Shown piece by piece: positions 35,446 to 45,107 of a stretch of DNA of 64,000 bases. This DNA is from Burkholderiales bacterium (lineage in GTDB: Bacteria; Pseudomonadota; Gammaproteobacteria; Burkholderiales; Burkholderiaceae_C): NCBI GenBank assembly GCA_028868995.1, contig JAGWTH010000010.1, positions 1 to 64,000 of the forward strand, read 5' to 3'. Made by a program: the position numbers and the translations under genes. The notes beneath the pieces were generated by a model. That model was not told the DNA's origin, did no database searches, and saw only the letters and a program-made list of their open reading frames with translations. Each line of letters begins with the position of its first letter. Position 1 is the first letter of the stretch.

Positions 35446-36195
35446 TCAGATCACTTTCGCTTCGGTCTTGAGCTTCTGCACCAGGGTCGCCACGTCGGGC
35501 ACCTTCACGCCGGCGCCTCGCTTGGGCGGCTCGGCGACCTTCAGCGTCTTCAGCCGCGGGGCCACGTCCACGCCCAGGTCGGCGGGCGTCACCGTGTCCA
35601 GCGGCTTCTTCTTGGCCTTCATGATGTTGGGCAGCGTCACGTAGCGCGGCTCGTTCAGGCGCAGGTCGGTGGTCACCACCGCGGGCAGGGACACGGAGAG
35701 CGTCTCCAGGCCGCCGTCCACTTCGCGCGTGACCTTCGCCTTCCCGTCGGCCACTTCCACCTTGCTCGCGAAGGTGGCCTGCGGCAGGTCGGCCAGCGCC
35801 GCCAGCATCTGGCCGGTCTGGTTGCAGTCGTCGTCGATCGCCTGCTTGCCCAGGATCACCAGGCCCGGCTGCTCCTTGTCCACCAGCGCCTTGAGCAGCT
35901 TGGCCACCGCCAGCGGCTGCAGCTCCTCGTCGGTCTGCACCAGGATCGCGCGGTCCGCGCCGATGGCCATGGCCGTGCGCAGGGTCTCCTGGCACTGCTG
36001 CACGCCGCAGGAGACGGCGATCACCTCGGTGACCACGCCCTTCTCCTTCAGGCGCACCGCCTCTTCCACCGCGATCTCGTCGAACGGGTTCATGCTCATC
36101 TTGACGTTCGCGATGTCCACACCCGTGTTGTCCGACTTGACGCGGACCTTCACGTTGTAGTCCACCACCCGCTTGACGGGGACCAGGACCTTCAT
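35446..36195 (-). CDS. etfB: Electron transfer flavoprotein beta subunit
   Basis: This 249-residue protein begins [20 protein letters not shown] and has the AMP-binding/recognition-loop signature [22 protein letters not shown] and [12 protein letters not shown]. It is the first gene of etfBA-ACAD-NMO. Its upstream region holds a TATAAT promoter and two palindromic sites. Confidence 0.97.
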   Translation of the reverse strand: MKVLVPVKRVVDYNVKVRVKSDNTGVDIANVKMSMNPFDEIAVEEAVRLKEKGVVTEVIAVSCGVQQCQETLRTAMAIGADRAILVQTDEELQPLAVAKLLKALVDKEQPGLVILGKQAIDDDCNQTGQMLAALADLPQATFASKVEVADGKAKVTREVDGGLETLSVSLPAVVTTDLRLNEPRYVTLPNIMKAKKKPLDTVTPADLGVDVAPRLKTLKVAEPPKRGAGVKVPDVATLVQKLKTEAKVI

Positions 36196-36223
36196 GGGGG
36201 CACTCTCCTAGAGTTGGGGGGAA

Positions 36224-36239
36224 TTGACGTGTACGTAAA
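36224..36239. promoter_or_regulatory. LiuR-like operator TTGACGTGTACGTAAA
   Basis: An inverted repeat TTGACGT-GT-ACGTAAA with one mismatch, 29 bp before the etfB start codon. It resembles motifs described for LiuR (MerR) in branched-chain amino acid degradation of Beta- and Gammaproteobacteria. The assignment is from memory of the consensus. Confidence 0.5.
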
Positions 36240-36300
36240 CTCGAAATTCTATGTGGGACCGGGGTCCCGCCCTCCGCGCGTCGGGGGGCGACAGAAAAAA

Positions 36301-36312
36301 GAACGGTCGTTC
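36301..36312. promoter_or_regulatory. TetR-type operator GAACG-GT-CGTTC
   Basis: A perfect palindrome GAACGGTCGTTC flanked by A6 and T5. It sits just downstream of the TATAAT hexamer, where a repressor would block transcription. It resembles sites of FadP/LiuQ-type TetR regulators of fatty-acid or leucine catabolism. Confidence 0.55.
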
Positions 36313-36322
36313 GTTTTTCGTG

Positions 36323-36328
36323 ATTATA
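36323..36328 (-). promoter_or_regulatory. -10 element TATAAT of etfBA promoter
   Basis: A perfect -10 hexamer on the minus strand; the -35 is weak (TTGCCG with a 19-bp spacer at 36348-36353). Start of transcription would be near 36316, within the palindrome region, about 120 bp before etfB. Confidence 0.55.
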
Positions 36329-36368
36329 GGCGCCCGGCCGGGATGGCCGGCAAGGGCGCCCCGAGCGC

Positions 36369-37652
36369 TCATGGACGGCCGACCAGCGTCTCGTCGGACG
36401 AACGGGCCGCCGCGCCCTGCTGCCGGATGTGCAGCACCCGCTGCGGATAGGGGATGTCGATGCCCGCCTCGCGCAGCGCCCGCAGGACCTTCAGGTTCAC
36501 GTCCGAGCGCACGTTGGCCTGGCCGTTCTGCGGGTCGTCGATCCAGAAGAACAGGCGGAACTCCAGCCCGTCGGCGCCGAAGCTCATGAGCCGCGCCGCC
36601 GGCGGAGGGTCGGCCAGCACCCGCTGGGTGCGCATGGCGGCATCGGCCAGCAGCGCCAGCACCTGGTCCGGGTCGCTGTCGTAGCCCACGGCCACGTCGG
36701 TGGCCAGCAGCACGCGCGGGTCGGCGATCGACAGGCTCTCCACCCGCTCGGAGATGAGCTTCTCGTTGGGCACCACCGAGGCGCGGCCGTCGGCGGCGCG
36801 GATCAGCGTGTAGCGGGTCTTGATGTCGGCGACCACGCCCTCGAAGCCGTCCACCTTGACCACGTCGCCGATGCGCAGGCTGCGCTCGGCCAGGATCACG
36901 AAGCCGCTCACGTAGTTGGCGGCCAGCTTCTGCAGGCCGAAACCCAGGCCCACGCCGACGGCGCCGCCCAGCACCGACAGCGCCGTGAGGTCGACCCCGG
37001 CCAGCGACAGGGCGAACAGGAAGCCGACGGTCAGCAGCGCGGCCCGCACCGCATTGACCGCCACCTTGCGCAGCGACAGGTCGGCGACCGTCTCGCGCAG
37101 CACCTTGCGCTCCAGCACGGCGGAAAACCACAGCGTCAGCACCAGCACCAGGCCGGAACCGAGCGCGCCCTGCACGACGCCCAGCAGGCTGACCTCGGTC
37201 CTGCCGAAGCTGAAGCGCAGCTTCTCCATCTCCGCCATCACCGCCGGCAGCAGCCCCAGGATCCACAGCACCGCCGCGATCCAGGCGAGCCAGGAGAACA
37301 GGCGCTCCACCCGGCGCGCGATGGTCCAGTGCGGGAACACCAGTGGGAACACTCGCGCCAGCAGCCGGATGCCCGCCAGCGAGATCAGCACCGGCAGCGC
37401 CAGCCGCAGCAGCGGCACGGGCTGCAGCCCGCCCAGCACCTTGCGGGCGAGGTAGGTGAGGCCCAGCGCCAGCAGCGGGAACAGCACGCCGTCGACCAGG
37501 TGGCGTCCGAACAGGACCGACTCCGGCGGCTCGCGCCGGCCGGTGAGCCAGCAGATGCCCCAGGCGGCCGCCAGGCAGGCCAGGAGGGTGAGGGCCTCCC
37601 AGCCTATGCCCCTGTGGGCCAGGGAGTCCAGCAGCTCGTCGAACGGGATCAT
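36369..37652 (-). CDS. MscS family mechanosensitive ion channel
   Basis: This 427-residue membrane protein has about five N-terminal hydrophobic helices (residues 15-200) and the MscS pore helix and beta domain: VDLTALSVLGGAVGVGLGFGLQKLAANYVSGFVILAERSLRIGDVVKVDGFEGVVADIKTRYTLIR, then VVPNEKLISERVESLS. It opens under membrane tension to release solutes, or modulates turgor. The ATG overlaps the stop of the upstream crotonase gene (ATGA). The ORF-track start far upstream is a shadow of that gene. Confidence 0.9.
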   Translation of the reverse strand: MIPFDELLDSLAHRGIGWEALTLLACLAAAWGICWLTGRREPPESVLFGRHLVDGVLFPLLALGLTYLARKVLGGLQPVPLLRLALPVLISLAGIRLLARVFPLVFPHWTIARRVERLFSWLAWIAAVLWILGLLPAVMAEMEKLRFSFGRTEVSLLGVVQGALGSGLVLVLTLWFSAVLERKVLRETVADLSLRKVAVNAVRAALLTVGFLFALSLAGVDLTALSVLGGAVGVGLGFGLQKLAANYVSGFVILAERSLRIGDVVKVDGFEGVVADIKTRYTLIRAADGRASVVPNEKLISERVESLSIADPRVLLATDVAVGYDSDPDQVLALLADAAMRTQRVLADPPPAARLMSFGADGLEFRLFFWIDDPQNGQANVRSDVNLKVLRALREAGIDIPYPQRVLHIRQQGAAARSSDETLVGRP

Positions 37653-38440
37653 GCGCCGCCGCCGGGCGCCGCCCAGGCCGGCTTGCGCTTCTCGGTGAAG
37701 GCGGTGACGCCTTCCTGGGCGCAGGGGGCCATCATGTTGCCGGCCATGGTCTGCGCGGCCAGCTGGTAGGCCGCCGCGATGCCCATCTCGCGCTGGCGGT
37801 AGAACAGTTCCTTGCCCATCGCCAGCGCCTCGCGCGGCTTGGCCAGGATGCTCGCCACCAGCCGTTCCACCGCCGCATCGAGCTCCTCCGGCGCCACGGC
37901 GTGGTTCACCAGCGCGCGCGCCTGCGCCTCCTGCGCCGAGATGAACTCGCCGGTCACCAGCATCTCCATGGCCTGCTTGGGCGCCATGTTGCGCAGCAGG
38001 GGCACGCTGGGCGTGGCGCAGAACAGGCCGTAGTTGACGCCGCTGACCGCGAAGCGCGCCTCGGTGGAGGCGATCGCCAGGTCGCATTGGGCCACCAGCT
38101 GGCAGCCGGCCGCCGTGGCGATGCCCTGCACCCGCGCGATCACCGGCACCGGCAGCTGCTGCAGCGCCAGCATCACCCGGCTGCAGTGGGCGAACAGCTG
38201 CTGGTAATAGGCGAGTTCCGGCCGGGCGATCATCTGCTTGAGGTGGTGGCCGGCGCAGAAGGCCTTGCCGGCCGCCGCAAGCACCAGCACGCGCGCGGAC
38301 TCGTCGCCGGCCAGCCGGTCCAGCGCCGCCTGCAGCGCGGCGAGCATCTCCTCGCTCAGGGCGTTGAAACTGGCGGGACGGTTCAGCGTCAGCGTCACCA
38401 CGCCGCGCGCATCCCGCGCCTCGATCAGCGGCTGCTCCAT
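37649..38440 (-). CDS. Enoyl-CoA hydratase-like protein (ECHDC3 type)
   Basis: This 263-residue crotonase-fold protein has GKAFCAGHHLKQM and IATAAGCQLVAQCDLAIASTEARFAVSGVNYGLFCATPSVPLLRNM. This follows the ECHDC3 pattern, in which the first catalytic Glu is Gln (AAGCQL) and the second position is not Glu. Canonical hydratase activity is therefore doubtful, although CoA binding is likely intact. It is translationally coupled to the mechanosensitive channel gene downstream. Confidence 0.8.
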   Translation of the reverse strand: MEQPLIEARDARGVVTLTLNRPASFNALSEEMLAALQAALDRLAGDESARVLVLAAAGKAFCAGHHLKQMIARPELAYYQQLFAHCSRVMLALQQLPVPVIARVQGIATAAGCQLVAQCDLAIASTEARFAVSGVNYGLFCATPSVPLLRNMAPKQAMEMLVTGEFISAQEAQARALVNHAVAPEELDAAVERLVASILAKPREALAMGKELFYRQREMGIAAAYQLAAQTMAGNMMAPCAQEGVTAFTEKRKPAWAAPGGGA

Positions 38441-38462
38441 GGCGGCCCCTCCTTCCTTGCTG

Positions 38463-39416
38463 TCAGACCCCGGCGAGGGCCCGCACGTGCGCCTCGACGC
38501 TGCGGCCCAGGGCGTCCAGGTTGTAGCCGCCCTCCAGGGACGAAACGATGCGCCCCCGGGCATGGCGCCGCGCCACGTCCATGAGCTGCCGCGTGATCCA
38601 GGCGTAGTCCGCCTCCACCAGGCCCAGCTGGCCCAGGTCGTCCTCGCGGTGGGCGTCGAAGCCGGCGCTGACGAAGATCATCTCCGGGCGGAACTCCTCC
38701 AGCCGCGGCAGCCAGTGCTTCTCGATCAGCTCGCGGATCGCCGGCCCCTTGGTGTAGGCCGGCACGGGCAGGTTCATCATGTTGGCCGCGTGGTCCCCGA
38801 AGCCGCTGTAGGGGTAGAAGGGATGCTGGAAGATCCCCACCATCAGCACGCGCTCGTCGCCCGCGAGGATGTCCTCTGTGCCGTTGCCGTGGTGCACGTC
38901 GAAGTCCACCACCGCCACGCGCTTCAGGCCGTGGCGCTCCAGCGCGTAGCGCGCCGCGACCGCCACGTTGTTGAAGATGCAGAAGCCCATGGCCCGGTGC
39001 CGGGTGGCATGGTGGCCGGGCGGGCGCACCGCGCAGAAGGCGTTCTCCAGCTCGCCGGCGATCACCGCGTCGGTCGCGGCGATCGCCGCGCCGGCCGCGC
39101 GCAGCACGGCGTTCCAGGTGTGGCGGTTCATCGCCGTGTCGGGATCGATGTGCATGTGGTCCGTGCCACCCGCGTCCTCCTGCTGGCGCAGCTCCTCGGC
39201 CAGGCCCAGGATGGAGGCGACGTGCATGCGGTCGTGGGCCAGCTCCAGCAGGTCGGTGCTCGCCAGCGGGGCCTCCCGCCGGTCCACCGCGTCCAGCAGG
39301 CCGGAGGCCAGCATGCGGTCCTCGATCGCGTCCAGCCGCTGCGGGCATTCCGGGTGCCCGCGGCCCATGTCGTGCCTGCGGCAATCCGGGTGCGTGAAAT
39401 AGCCGGTCTTCAGCAT
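38463..39416 (-). CDS. Histone deacetylase family protein (AcuC/acetylpolyamine amidohydrolase-like)
   Basis: This 317-residue protein has the complete zinc-deacetylase site: RPPGHHATRHRAMGFCIFNNVAVAARYA, DFDVHHGNGTEDI and SAGFDAHREDDLG. It should remove acetyl or acyl groups from lysines or polyamines; the substrate is unknown. It is divergent from the moxR gene with a 44-bp gap, and it precedes the crotonase and MscS genes on the same strand (22 bp). Confidence 0.88.
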   Translation of the reverse strand: MLKTGYFTHPDCRRHDMGRGHPECPQRLDAIEDRMLASGLLDAVDRREAPLASTDLLELAHDRMHVASILGLAEELRQQEDAGGTDHMHIDPDTAMNRHTWNAVLRAAGAAIAATDAVIAGELENAFCAVRPPGHHATRHRAMGFCIFNNVAVAARYALERHGLKRVAVVDFDVHHGNGTEDILAGDERVLMVGIFQHPFYPYSGFGDHAANMMNLPVPAYTKGPAIRELIEKHWLPRLEEFRPEMIFVSAGFDAHREDDLGQLGLVEADYAWITRQLMDVARRHARGRIVSSLEGGYNLDALGRSVEAHVRALAGV

Positions 39417-39460
39417 CGCTCGCCTCGGCTTCGTCCAAATATCGGATAAGGTCGTGCCCC

Positions 39461-40381
<921 letters not shown>

Positions 40382-40388
40382 CCCGCGC

Positions 40389-41366
40389 GTGAACACCGCC
40401 GCCTTGCATCCCGTGGCCTTCGCCCGCCGCCGCTTTCGCGCCTGGTGGCAGGCGCGGCTGCCGCTCACCGACACGATGACGCTGACCCAGCGCAACGTGT
40501 ACATCCTGCCGACGCGCCCCGGCTTCATGCTGGCGCTGACGATCCTGGTGCTGCTGGTCGGGTCGATCAACTACCAGCTGAACCTGGGCTACCTGCTGAC
40601 CTTCCTGCTGGCCGGCTGCGCGGTGGTGGGCATGCACGTATGCCACGCCACGCTGCGCGGCCTGAGGCTGGCGCTGCTGCCGCCGGCGCCGCAGTTCGCC
40701 GGCGCCAGCGCGCCGCTGACCGTGGTGCTGGGCAACGAGCGCGCCGGCGCCCGCCACGGCATCGGGCTGGCGGTGCTCGACGCCACGCACGAGGACCACT
40801 GGACCTGGACCGACGTGCCGGCGCAAGGCAGCGTCACCGTGCAAGTGGCCTTCCGGCCCGAACGGCGCGGCCTGCACCGCGTGCCGCCGCTCACCGCCGA
40901 GACCCGCTTTCCGCTGGGCACCTTCCGGGTCTGGACCGTGTGGCGGCCGGCCGCGCAGGTGCTGGTCTATCCGGCGCCGGAGGCCCATCCGCCGCCGCTG
41001 CCGCCGGGCGAACCGCGCTCGGGCGGGGCGGCGCAGCTGCGCGCGCACAGCAGCGGCGAATTCGAGGGCGTGCGCGCCTACCGTCGCGGCGACCCGATGA
41101 AGCTCGTGGTGTGGAAGAAGGCCGCGAGAAGCGACGAGCTGGTGAGCCGCGACACCCTGCAGGCGCAGCGCATGGAGCTCTGGCTGGACTTCCGCCGGTG
41201 CGGCCTGGCCGACCCCGAGGGCCGGCTCGCGCGCCTGGCCGCCTGGGTGCTGCAGGCCGACCGCCTGGGGCAGGACTACGGGCTGCGCCTGCCCGGCCAG
41301 GAGATCCGCCCGGCCCACGGCGAGGCGCACAAGCGCCGTTGCCTGGAGGCGCTGGCCCTGTGTTGA
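40389..41366 (+). CDS. DUF58 domain protein
   Basis: This 325-residue protein starts with GTG; there is no strong Shine-Dalgarno site. It has two membrane helices (about residues 45-80, MLALTILVLLVGSINYQLNLGYLLTFLLAGCAVVGM) and a soluble DUF58 region with GEFEGVRAYRRGDPMKLVVWKKAARSDELVSRD, the family signature. It is usually paired with MoxR ATPases and transglutaminase-like membrane proteins, as here. Its stop overlaps the next gene. Confidence 0.88.
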   Translation: MNTAALHPVAFARRRFRAWWQARLPLTDTMTLTQRNVYILPTRPGFMLALTILVLLVGSINYQLNLGYLLTFLLAGCAVVGMHVCHATLRGLRLALLPPAPQFAGASAPLTVVLGNERAGARHGIGLAVLDATHEDHWTWTDVPAQGSVTVQVAFRPERRGLHRVPPLTAETRFPLGTFRVWTVWRPAAQVLVYPAPEAHPPPLPPGEPRSGGAAQLRAHSSGEFEGVRAYRRGDPMKLVVWKKAARSDELVSRDTLQAQRMELWLDFRRCGLADPEGRLARLAAWVLQADRLGQDYGLRLPGQEIRPAHGEAHKRRCLEALALC

Positions 41367-43372
41367 AGCTGCGCGAACGCCTCGGCGCCCTGCCGCGCGA
41401 AGCGCGCGACACCCTGTTCCTGCTCGCGGTGATCGCGTGGGTGATCCTGCCGCACGTGCAGCACCTGCCCTGGTGGTGCTCGCTGCTGGTGGCGGGCGTG
41501 CTCGCCTGGCGCGGCCTCCTCGCCGTGCGGGGGCGGCCGCTGCCGGGGCGCGCCTGGCTGGTGCTGCTGCTCCTGGGCACGCTCGCGGGTACCTGGGCCA
41601 GCCACCGCACGCTGGTCGGGCGCGACGCCGGCGTGACGCTCATCGTGTCGCTGCTGGCGCTGAAGACCCTGGAACTGCGGGCGAAGCGCGACGCCTTCGT
41701 CGTGTTCTTCCTGGGCTTCTTCACGATGCTCACGAACTTCTTCTTCTCGCAGTCGCTCCCGGTGGCCGCGGCCATGCTGCTGGGCCTGCTGGGCCTGCTG
41801 ACCGCCCTGGTCAACGCCCACCTGCCGGTGGGCCGGCCGCCGCTGGCGCAGGCGGCGCGCACCGCCGGCTGGATGACGCTGCTGGGCGCGCCGATCATGG
41901 CGGTGCTGTTCGTGCTGTTCCCGCGCTTCGCGCCCCTGTGGGGCATCCCCGCCGACGCGATGAGCGGGCGCAGCGGCCTGTCCGCGCAGATGCAGGTGGG
42001 CAACGTGGCCGACCTGGCGCTGGACGACAGCATCGCCTTTCGCGTGCGCTTCCAGGGTCCGCCGCCGCCACAGAGCGACCTCTATTTCCGCGGGCCGGTG
42101 CTCGGCGACTTCGACGGGCGCGAATGGCGGCCGCTGCTGGCGCGGCTGGCCCTGCGCTTCCCGCCGCCGCGCTTCGTCGACCCGCAACTGGCGGTGCTGG
42201 GCGCGCCGGTGAACTACGAGGTCACCCTGGAGCCGAGCAACCGGCCCTGGCTGCTGACCCTGGACGCCACCGCGTCCGCGCCGCAGCTGCCCGGGATGGC
42301 GGTGGCCATGACGAGCGACCTGCAGTGGGTGGCCTCCGGCCCCATCGTGGACCGGGTGCGCTACCGCGCCAGCAGCCACGTGGCGTTCCGCTCGGGGCCG
42401 CTGCGGCGCGCGCAGGTGCTGCCCGAATACACCCAGCTGCCGCCGGGCTACAACCCGCGAACCATCGCGCTGGCCGCCCGGCTGCAGCGCGAACATCCCG
42501 GCGCCGGCCCCGCCGATCTCGTGCAGGCGGCCCTGCAGCTGCTGCGCACCGGCGGCTACAGCTACACGCTGTCGCCCGGCGTCTACGGCGCGAACACGGC
42601 CGACGAATTCTGGTTCGACCGCAAGGAGGGCTTCTGCGAGCACATCGCCTCGGCCTTCGCGGTGCTGATGCGCGCGCTGGACATCCCGGCGCGCGTCGTC
42701 ACCGGCTACCAGGGCGGCCAGCCGAACTCGGTGGACGGCTACTGGGTCGTGCGCCAGAGCGATGCCCACGCCTGGACCGAGGTCTGGCTCGAGGGCCGTG
42801 GCTGGGTGCGCGTGGACCCCACGGCGGCCGTCGCCCCCGGCCGCACCGGCAGCTTCCAGCGCCTGGTCGCGCCGCAAGGCGTGCTCGGCACCGCCATGCA
42901 GAACGTGAGCCCGGGCCTGTGGGTGGCGCTGCGCTCCGGCTGGGAAGCCATGAACAACGGCTGGAACCAGTGGGTGCTGAACTACACCCAGAGCCGCCAG
43001 CTCGACATGCTGCGCAACCTGGGCTTCCAGTCGCCGGACTGGGAAGACCTGGCCCACGTGCTGCTGGCCGTGGTGGTGCTCGTCTCGCTCGCCGGGGCCC
43101 TGTGGACCTGGTGGGACCGGCGCCAGCACGATCCCTGGCTGCGGCTGCTCGCGCGGGCGCGCCGGCGCCTGCGGGAAGCGGGCCTGGACGTCGGCCGAAC
43201 GGCGCCCCCGCGCGCGATCGCGGACCGGGTGCGGGGCCGCTTCGGCGGCGACGGCCATGCCGCCGCCCATTGGCTGCTGAAGCTGGAGGCGCAGCGCTAT
43301 GCCCGCGCGCCGGCCACCACGCTGGCCGCATTGCGGCGAGAATTCCACCAGATCGCCTGGCCCCGCCGATGA
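41360..43372 (+). CDS. TgpA-like membrane transglutaminase (DUF3488)
   Basis: This 670-residue protein has several N-terminal membrane helices (about residues 15-180), DUF3488, and a periplasmic transglutaminase-like domain with catalytic motifs: FDRKEGFCEHIASAFAVLMRALDIPARVVTGYQGG (Cys), YWVVRQSDAHAWTEVWLEGRGWVRVDPTAAVAP (His, Asp). A last membrane helix and a C-terminal DUF4129-like tail follow. The GTG at 41360 is preferred because GGAGG lies 10 nt upstream; TTG at 41363 is the alternative. Relatives such as TgpA of Pseudomonas aeruginosa are essential envelope enzymes. Confidence 0.87.
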   Translation: MLKLRERLGALPREARDTLFLLAVIAWVILPHVQHLPWWCSLLVAGVLAWRGLLAVRGRPLPGRAWLVLLLLGTLAGTWASHRTLVGRDAGVTLIVSLLALKTLELRAKRDAFVVFFLGFFTMLTNFFFSQSLPVAAAMLLGLLGLLTALVNAHLPVGRPPLAQAARTAGWMTLLGAPIMAVLFVLFPRFAPLWGIPADAMSGRSGLSAQMQVGNVADLALDDSIAFRVRFQGPPPPQSDLYFRGPVLGDFDGREWRPLLARLALRFPPPRFVDPQLAVLGAPVNYEVTLEPSNRPWLLTLDATASAPQLPGMAVAMTSDLQWVASGPIVDRVRYRASSHVAFRSGPLRRAQVLPEYTQLPPGYNPRTIALAARLQREHPGAGPADLVQAALQLLRTGGYSYTLSPGVYGANTADEFWFDRKEGFCEHIASAFAVLMRALDIPARVVTGYQGGQPNSVDGYWVVRQSDAHAWTEVWLEGRGWVRVDPTAAVAPGRTGSFQRLVAPQGVLGTAMQNVSPGLWVALRSGWEAMNNGWNQWVLNYTQSRQLDMLRNLGFQSPDWEDLAHVLLAVVVLVSLAGALWTWWDRRQHDPWLRLLARARRRLREAGLDVGRTAPPRAIADRVRGRFGGDGHAAAHWLLKLEAQRYARAPATTLAALRREFHQIAWPRR

Positions 43373-44472
43373 TGCGCCTCCTGCTGCTTGCCTCCGCCCT
43401 GCTCCTCGCCCTGGCCCCGCCCGCCGGGGCGCAGCCCCCTGCCGGCAAGAAGAAGGTCGCGACGGCGCACGCCCGGGCGCAGGCCGCCCGGCATGGCCCG
43501 ACCTACGCCGGCCGCCAGGACGCAATGGCCTTCGCCGACGAGGTCGCCGCGCGCCGCGGCATCGATCCCCGCTGGGTGCGCCGCATGGTCGGCCAGGCGC
43601 AGGACCTGGCCCTGGTGCGCAAGCTCATGCAGCCGCCGCCGGTGACCCAGCCCAAGAACTGGAACGCCTACCGCAGCCGCTTCATCGAGCCCCGGCGCAT
43701 CGCCGCCGGCGTGGAATTCTGGCAGGACCACCGCGCCACGCTGGAGCGGGCGCAGCGGGAGTTCGGCGTGCCGGCCGAGATCATCGTGGGCATCCTCGGC
43801 GTCGAGACGATCTACGGGCAGCAAATGGGCGACTTCCGCATCATCGACGCCCTCGCCACGCTCGCCTTCGACTTCCCCGCCGACCACCCCCGCGCGGCCG
43901 AGCGCAGCCGCTACTTCCGCGGCGAGCTGGAGCAGTTCCTCGCCTTCCACCACGACGAGCACACCAGCCCGCTCACCCCCAAGGGCAGCTATGCCGGCGC
44001 CTGGGGCATGCCGCAGTTCATGCCCGGCAGCCTGGCGCGCTGGGGCGTGGACTACGACGGCGACGGCAAGGTCGACCTCGCGGGCAGCGCCGACGACGTG
44101 ATCGGCTCGGTCGCGAACTACTTCAAGGGCTACGGCTGGAACCCCGGCATGCCGGTGTCCTACCCCGTGCGCTTCGACCCCGCGAAGCTGGACCTCGACG
44201 CCCTGCTCGCTCCCGACATCCTGCCCACCTTCAGCGCTCAGCGCATGCAGGAGATGGGCGTGATCCTCGATGCGCCGGCGCAGGAGCCCACCGGCCCGCT
44301 GGCGCTGGTCGAATTGCAGAACGGCGGCGAGGCGCCCACCTACGTCGCCGGCACGGAGAACTTCTACGTCATCACCCGCTACAACTGGTCCAGCTACTAC
44401 GCCATGGCGGTGGTGGAACTGGGCCGCGAGGTGAAGGAGGCGCTGGGCAGCCTGTCCGCGCGCAACCCATGA
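43369..44472 (+). CDS. mltB: Lytic murein transglycosylase B
   Basis: This 367-residue protein has an N-terminal signal sequence (MMRLLLLASALLLALAPPAGA), without an obvious lipobox. The MltB domain has catalytic Glu in VGILGVETIYGQQMGDFRIIDALATLAFDFP and SYAGAWGMPQFMPGSLARWGVDYDGDGKVDL. It cleaves peptidoglycan glycan strands in the periplasm. The start overlaps the preceding stop (ATGA), so it is coupled to the transglutaminase gene. Confidence 0.92.
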   Translation: MMRLLLLASALLLALAPPAGAQPPAGKKKVATAHARAQAARHGPTYAGRQDAMAFADEVAARRGIDPRWVRRMVGQAQDLALVRKLMQPPPVTQPKNWNAYRSRFIEPRRIAAGVEFWQDHRATLERAQREFGVPAEIIVGILGVETIYGQQMGDFRIIDALATLAFDFPADHPRAAERSRYFRGELEQFLAFHHDEHTSPLTPKGSYAGAWGMPQFMPGSLARWGVDYDGDGKVDLAGSADDVIGSVANYFKGYGWNPGMPVSYPVRFDPAKLDLDALLAPDILPTFSAQRMQEMGVILDAPAQEPTGPLALVELQNGGEAPTYVAGTENFYVITRYNWSSYYAMAVVELGREVKEALGSLSARNP

Positions 44473-45095
44473 GCATCGACGGCGAGGAATGGCACCGCAT
44501 GTGGGCCGCTCTGGGTGCGCAGAGCATCCACGGCGGCCTGTTCAACCAGCTGGTGCGCGCCTGGGGCGAGCCGCAGCGGCACTACCACACGCTGCAGCAC
44601 CTGCGCGAATGCCTGGCCCACCTGGAAGCGGCGTCCTCGCTGGCGCGGCATCCGACCGAGGTGGAGCTGGCGCTGTGGTTCCACGACGCGGTGTACGACC
44701 CGAAGCGGCAGGACAACGAGCAGCGCAGCGCCGACTGGGCGCGCGAGAGCGTGCGCGCCGCGGGATGCAGCAGCGCGGTGGGCGAGCGCGTGGCGGCGCT
44801 CGTGCTGGCCACGGCCGCGCACGAAGCCCCGGCCGACGACCCGGACACGCAGCTGCTGCTGGACATCGACCTGGCCATCCTCGGAGCCGGCCCCGCGCGC
44901 TTCGCGGAATACGAACGGCAGGTCCGCGCGGAATACGCCCACGTTCCGGAGGCCGACTGGCGCAGGCGGCGCGCCGGCCTGCTCGCGGGCTTTCTCGCGC
45001 GGCCGCGCATCTACACGACCGCGCCTTTCCACGACGCGCTGGAAGGGCGCGCCCGCGCCAACCTGGCGCAGTCGATCGCGTCCCTGCAAGGCTGA
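44469..45095 (+). CDS. HD-domain predicted metal-dependent hydrolase
   Basis: This 208-residue protein has RHYHTLQHLRECL (H...H), ELALWFHDAVYD (HD) and LLDIDLAILGAG (D), the pattern of the COG4339-type HD phosphohydrolases of unknown substrate. The ATG overlaps the mltB stop. It ends 12 bp from the convergent alpha-E gene. Confidence 0.82.
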   Translation: MSIDGEEWHRMWAALGAQSIHGGLFNQLVRAWGEPQRHYHTLQHLRECLAHLEAASSLARHPTEVELALWFHDAVYDPKRQDNEQRSADWARESVRAAGCSSAVGERVAALVLATAAHEAPADDPDTQLLLDIDLAILGAGPARFAEYERQVRAEYAHVPEADWRRRRAGLLAGFLARPRIYTTAPFHDALEGRARANLAQSIASLQG

Positions 45096-45107
45096 ACCCC
45101 GGCGGCC

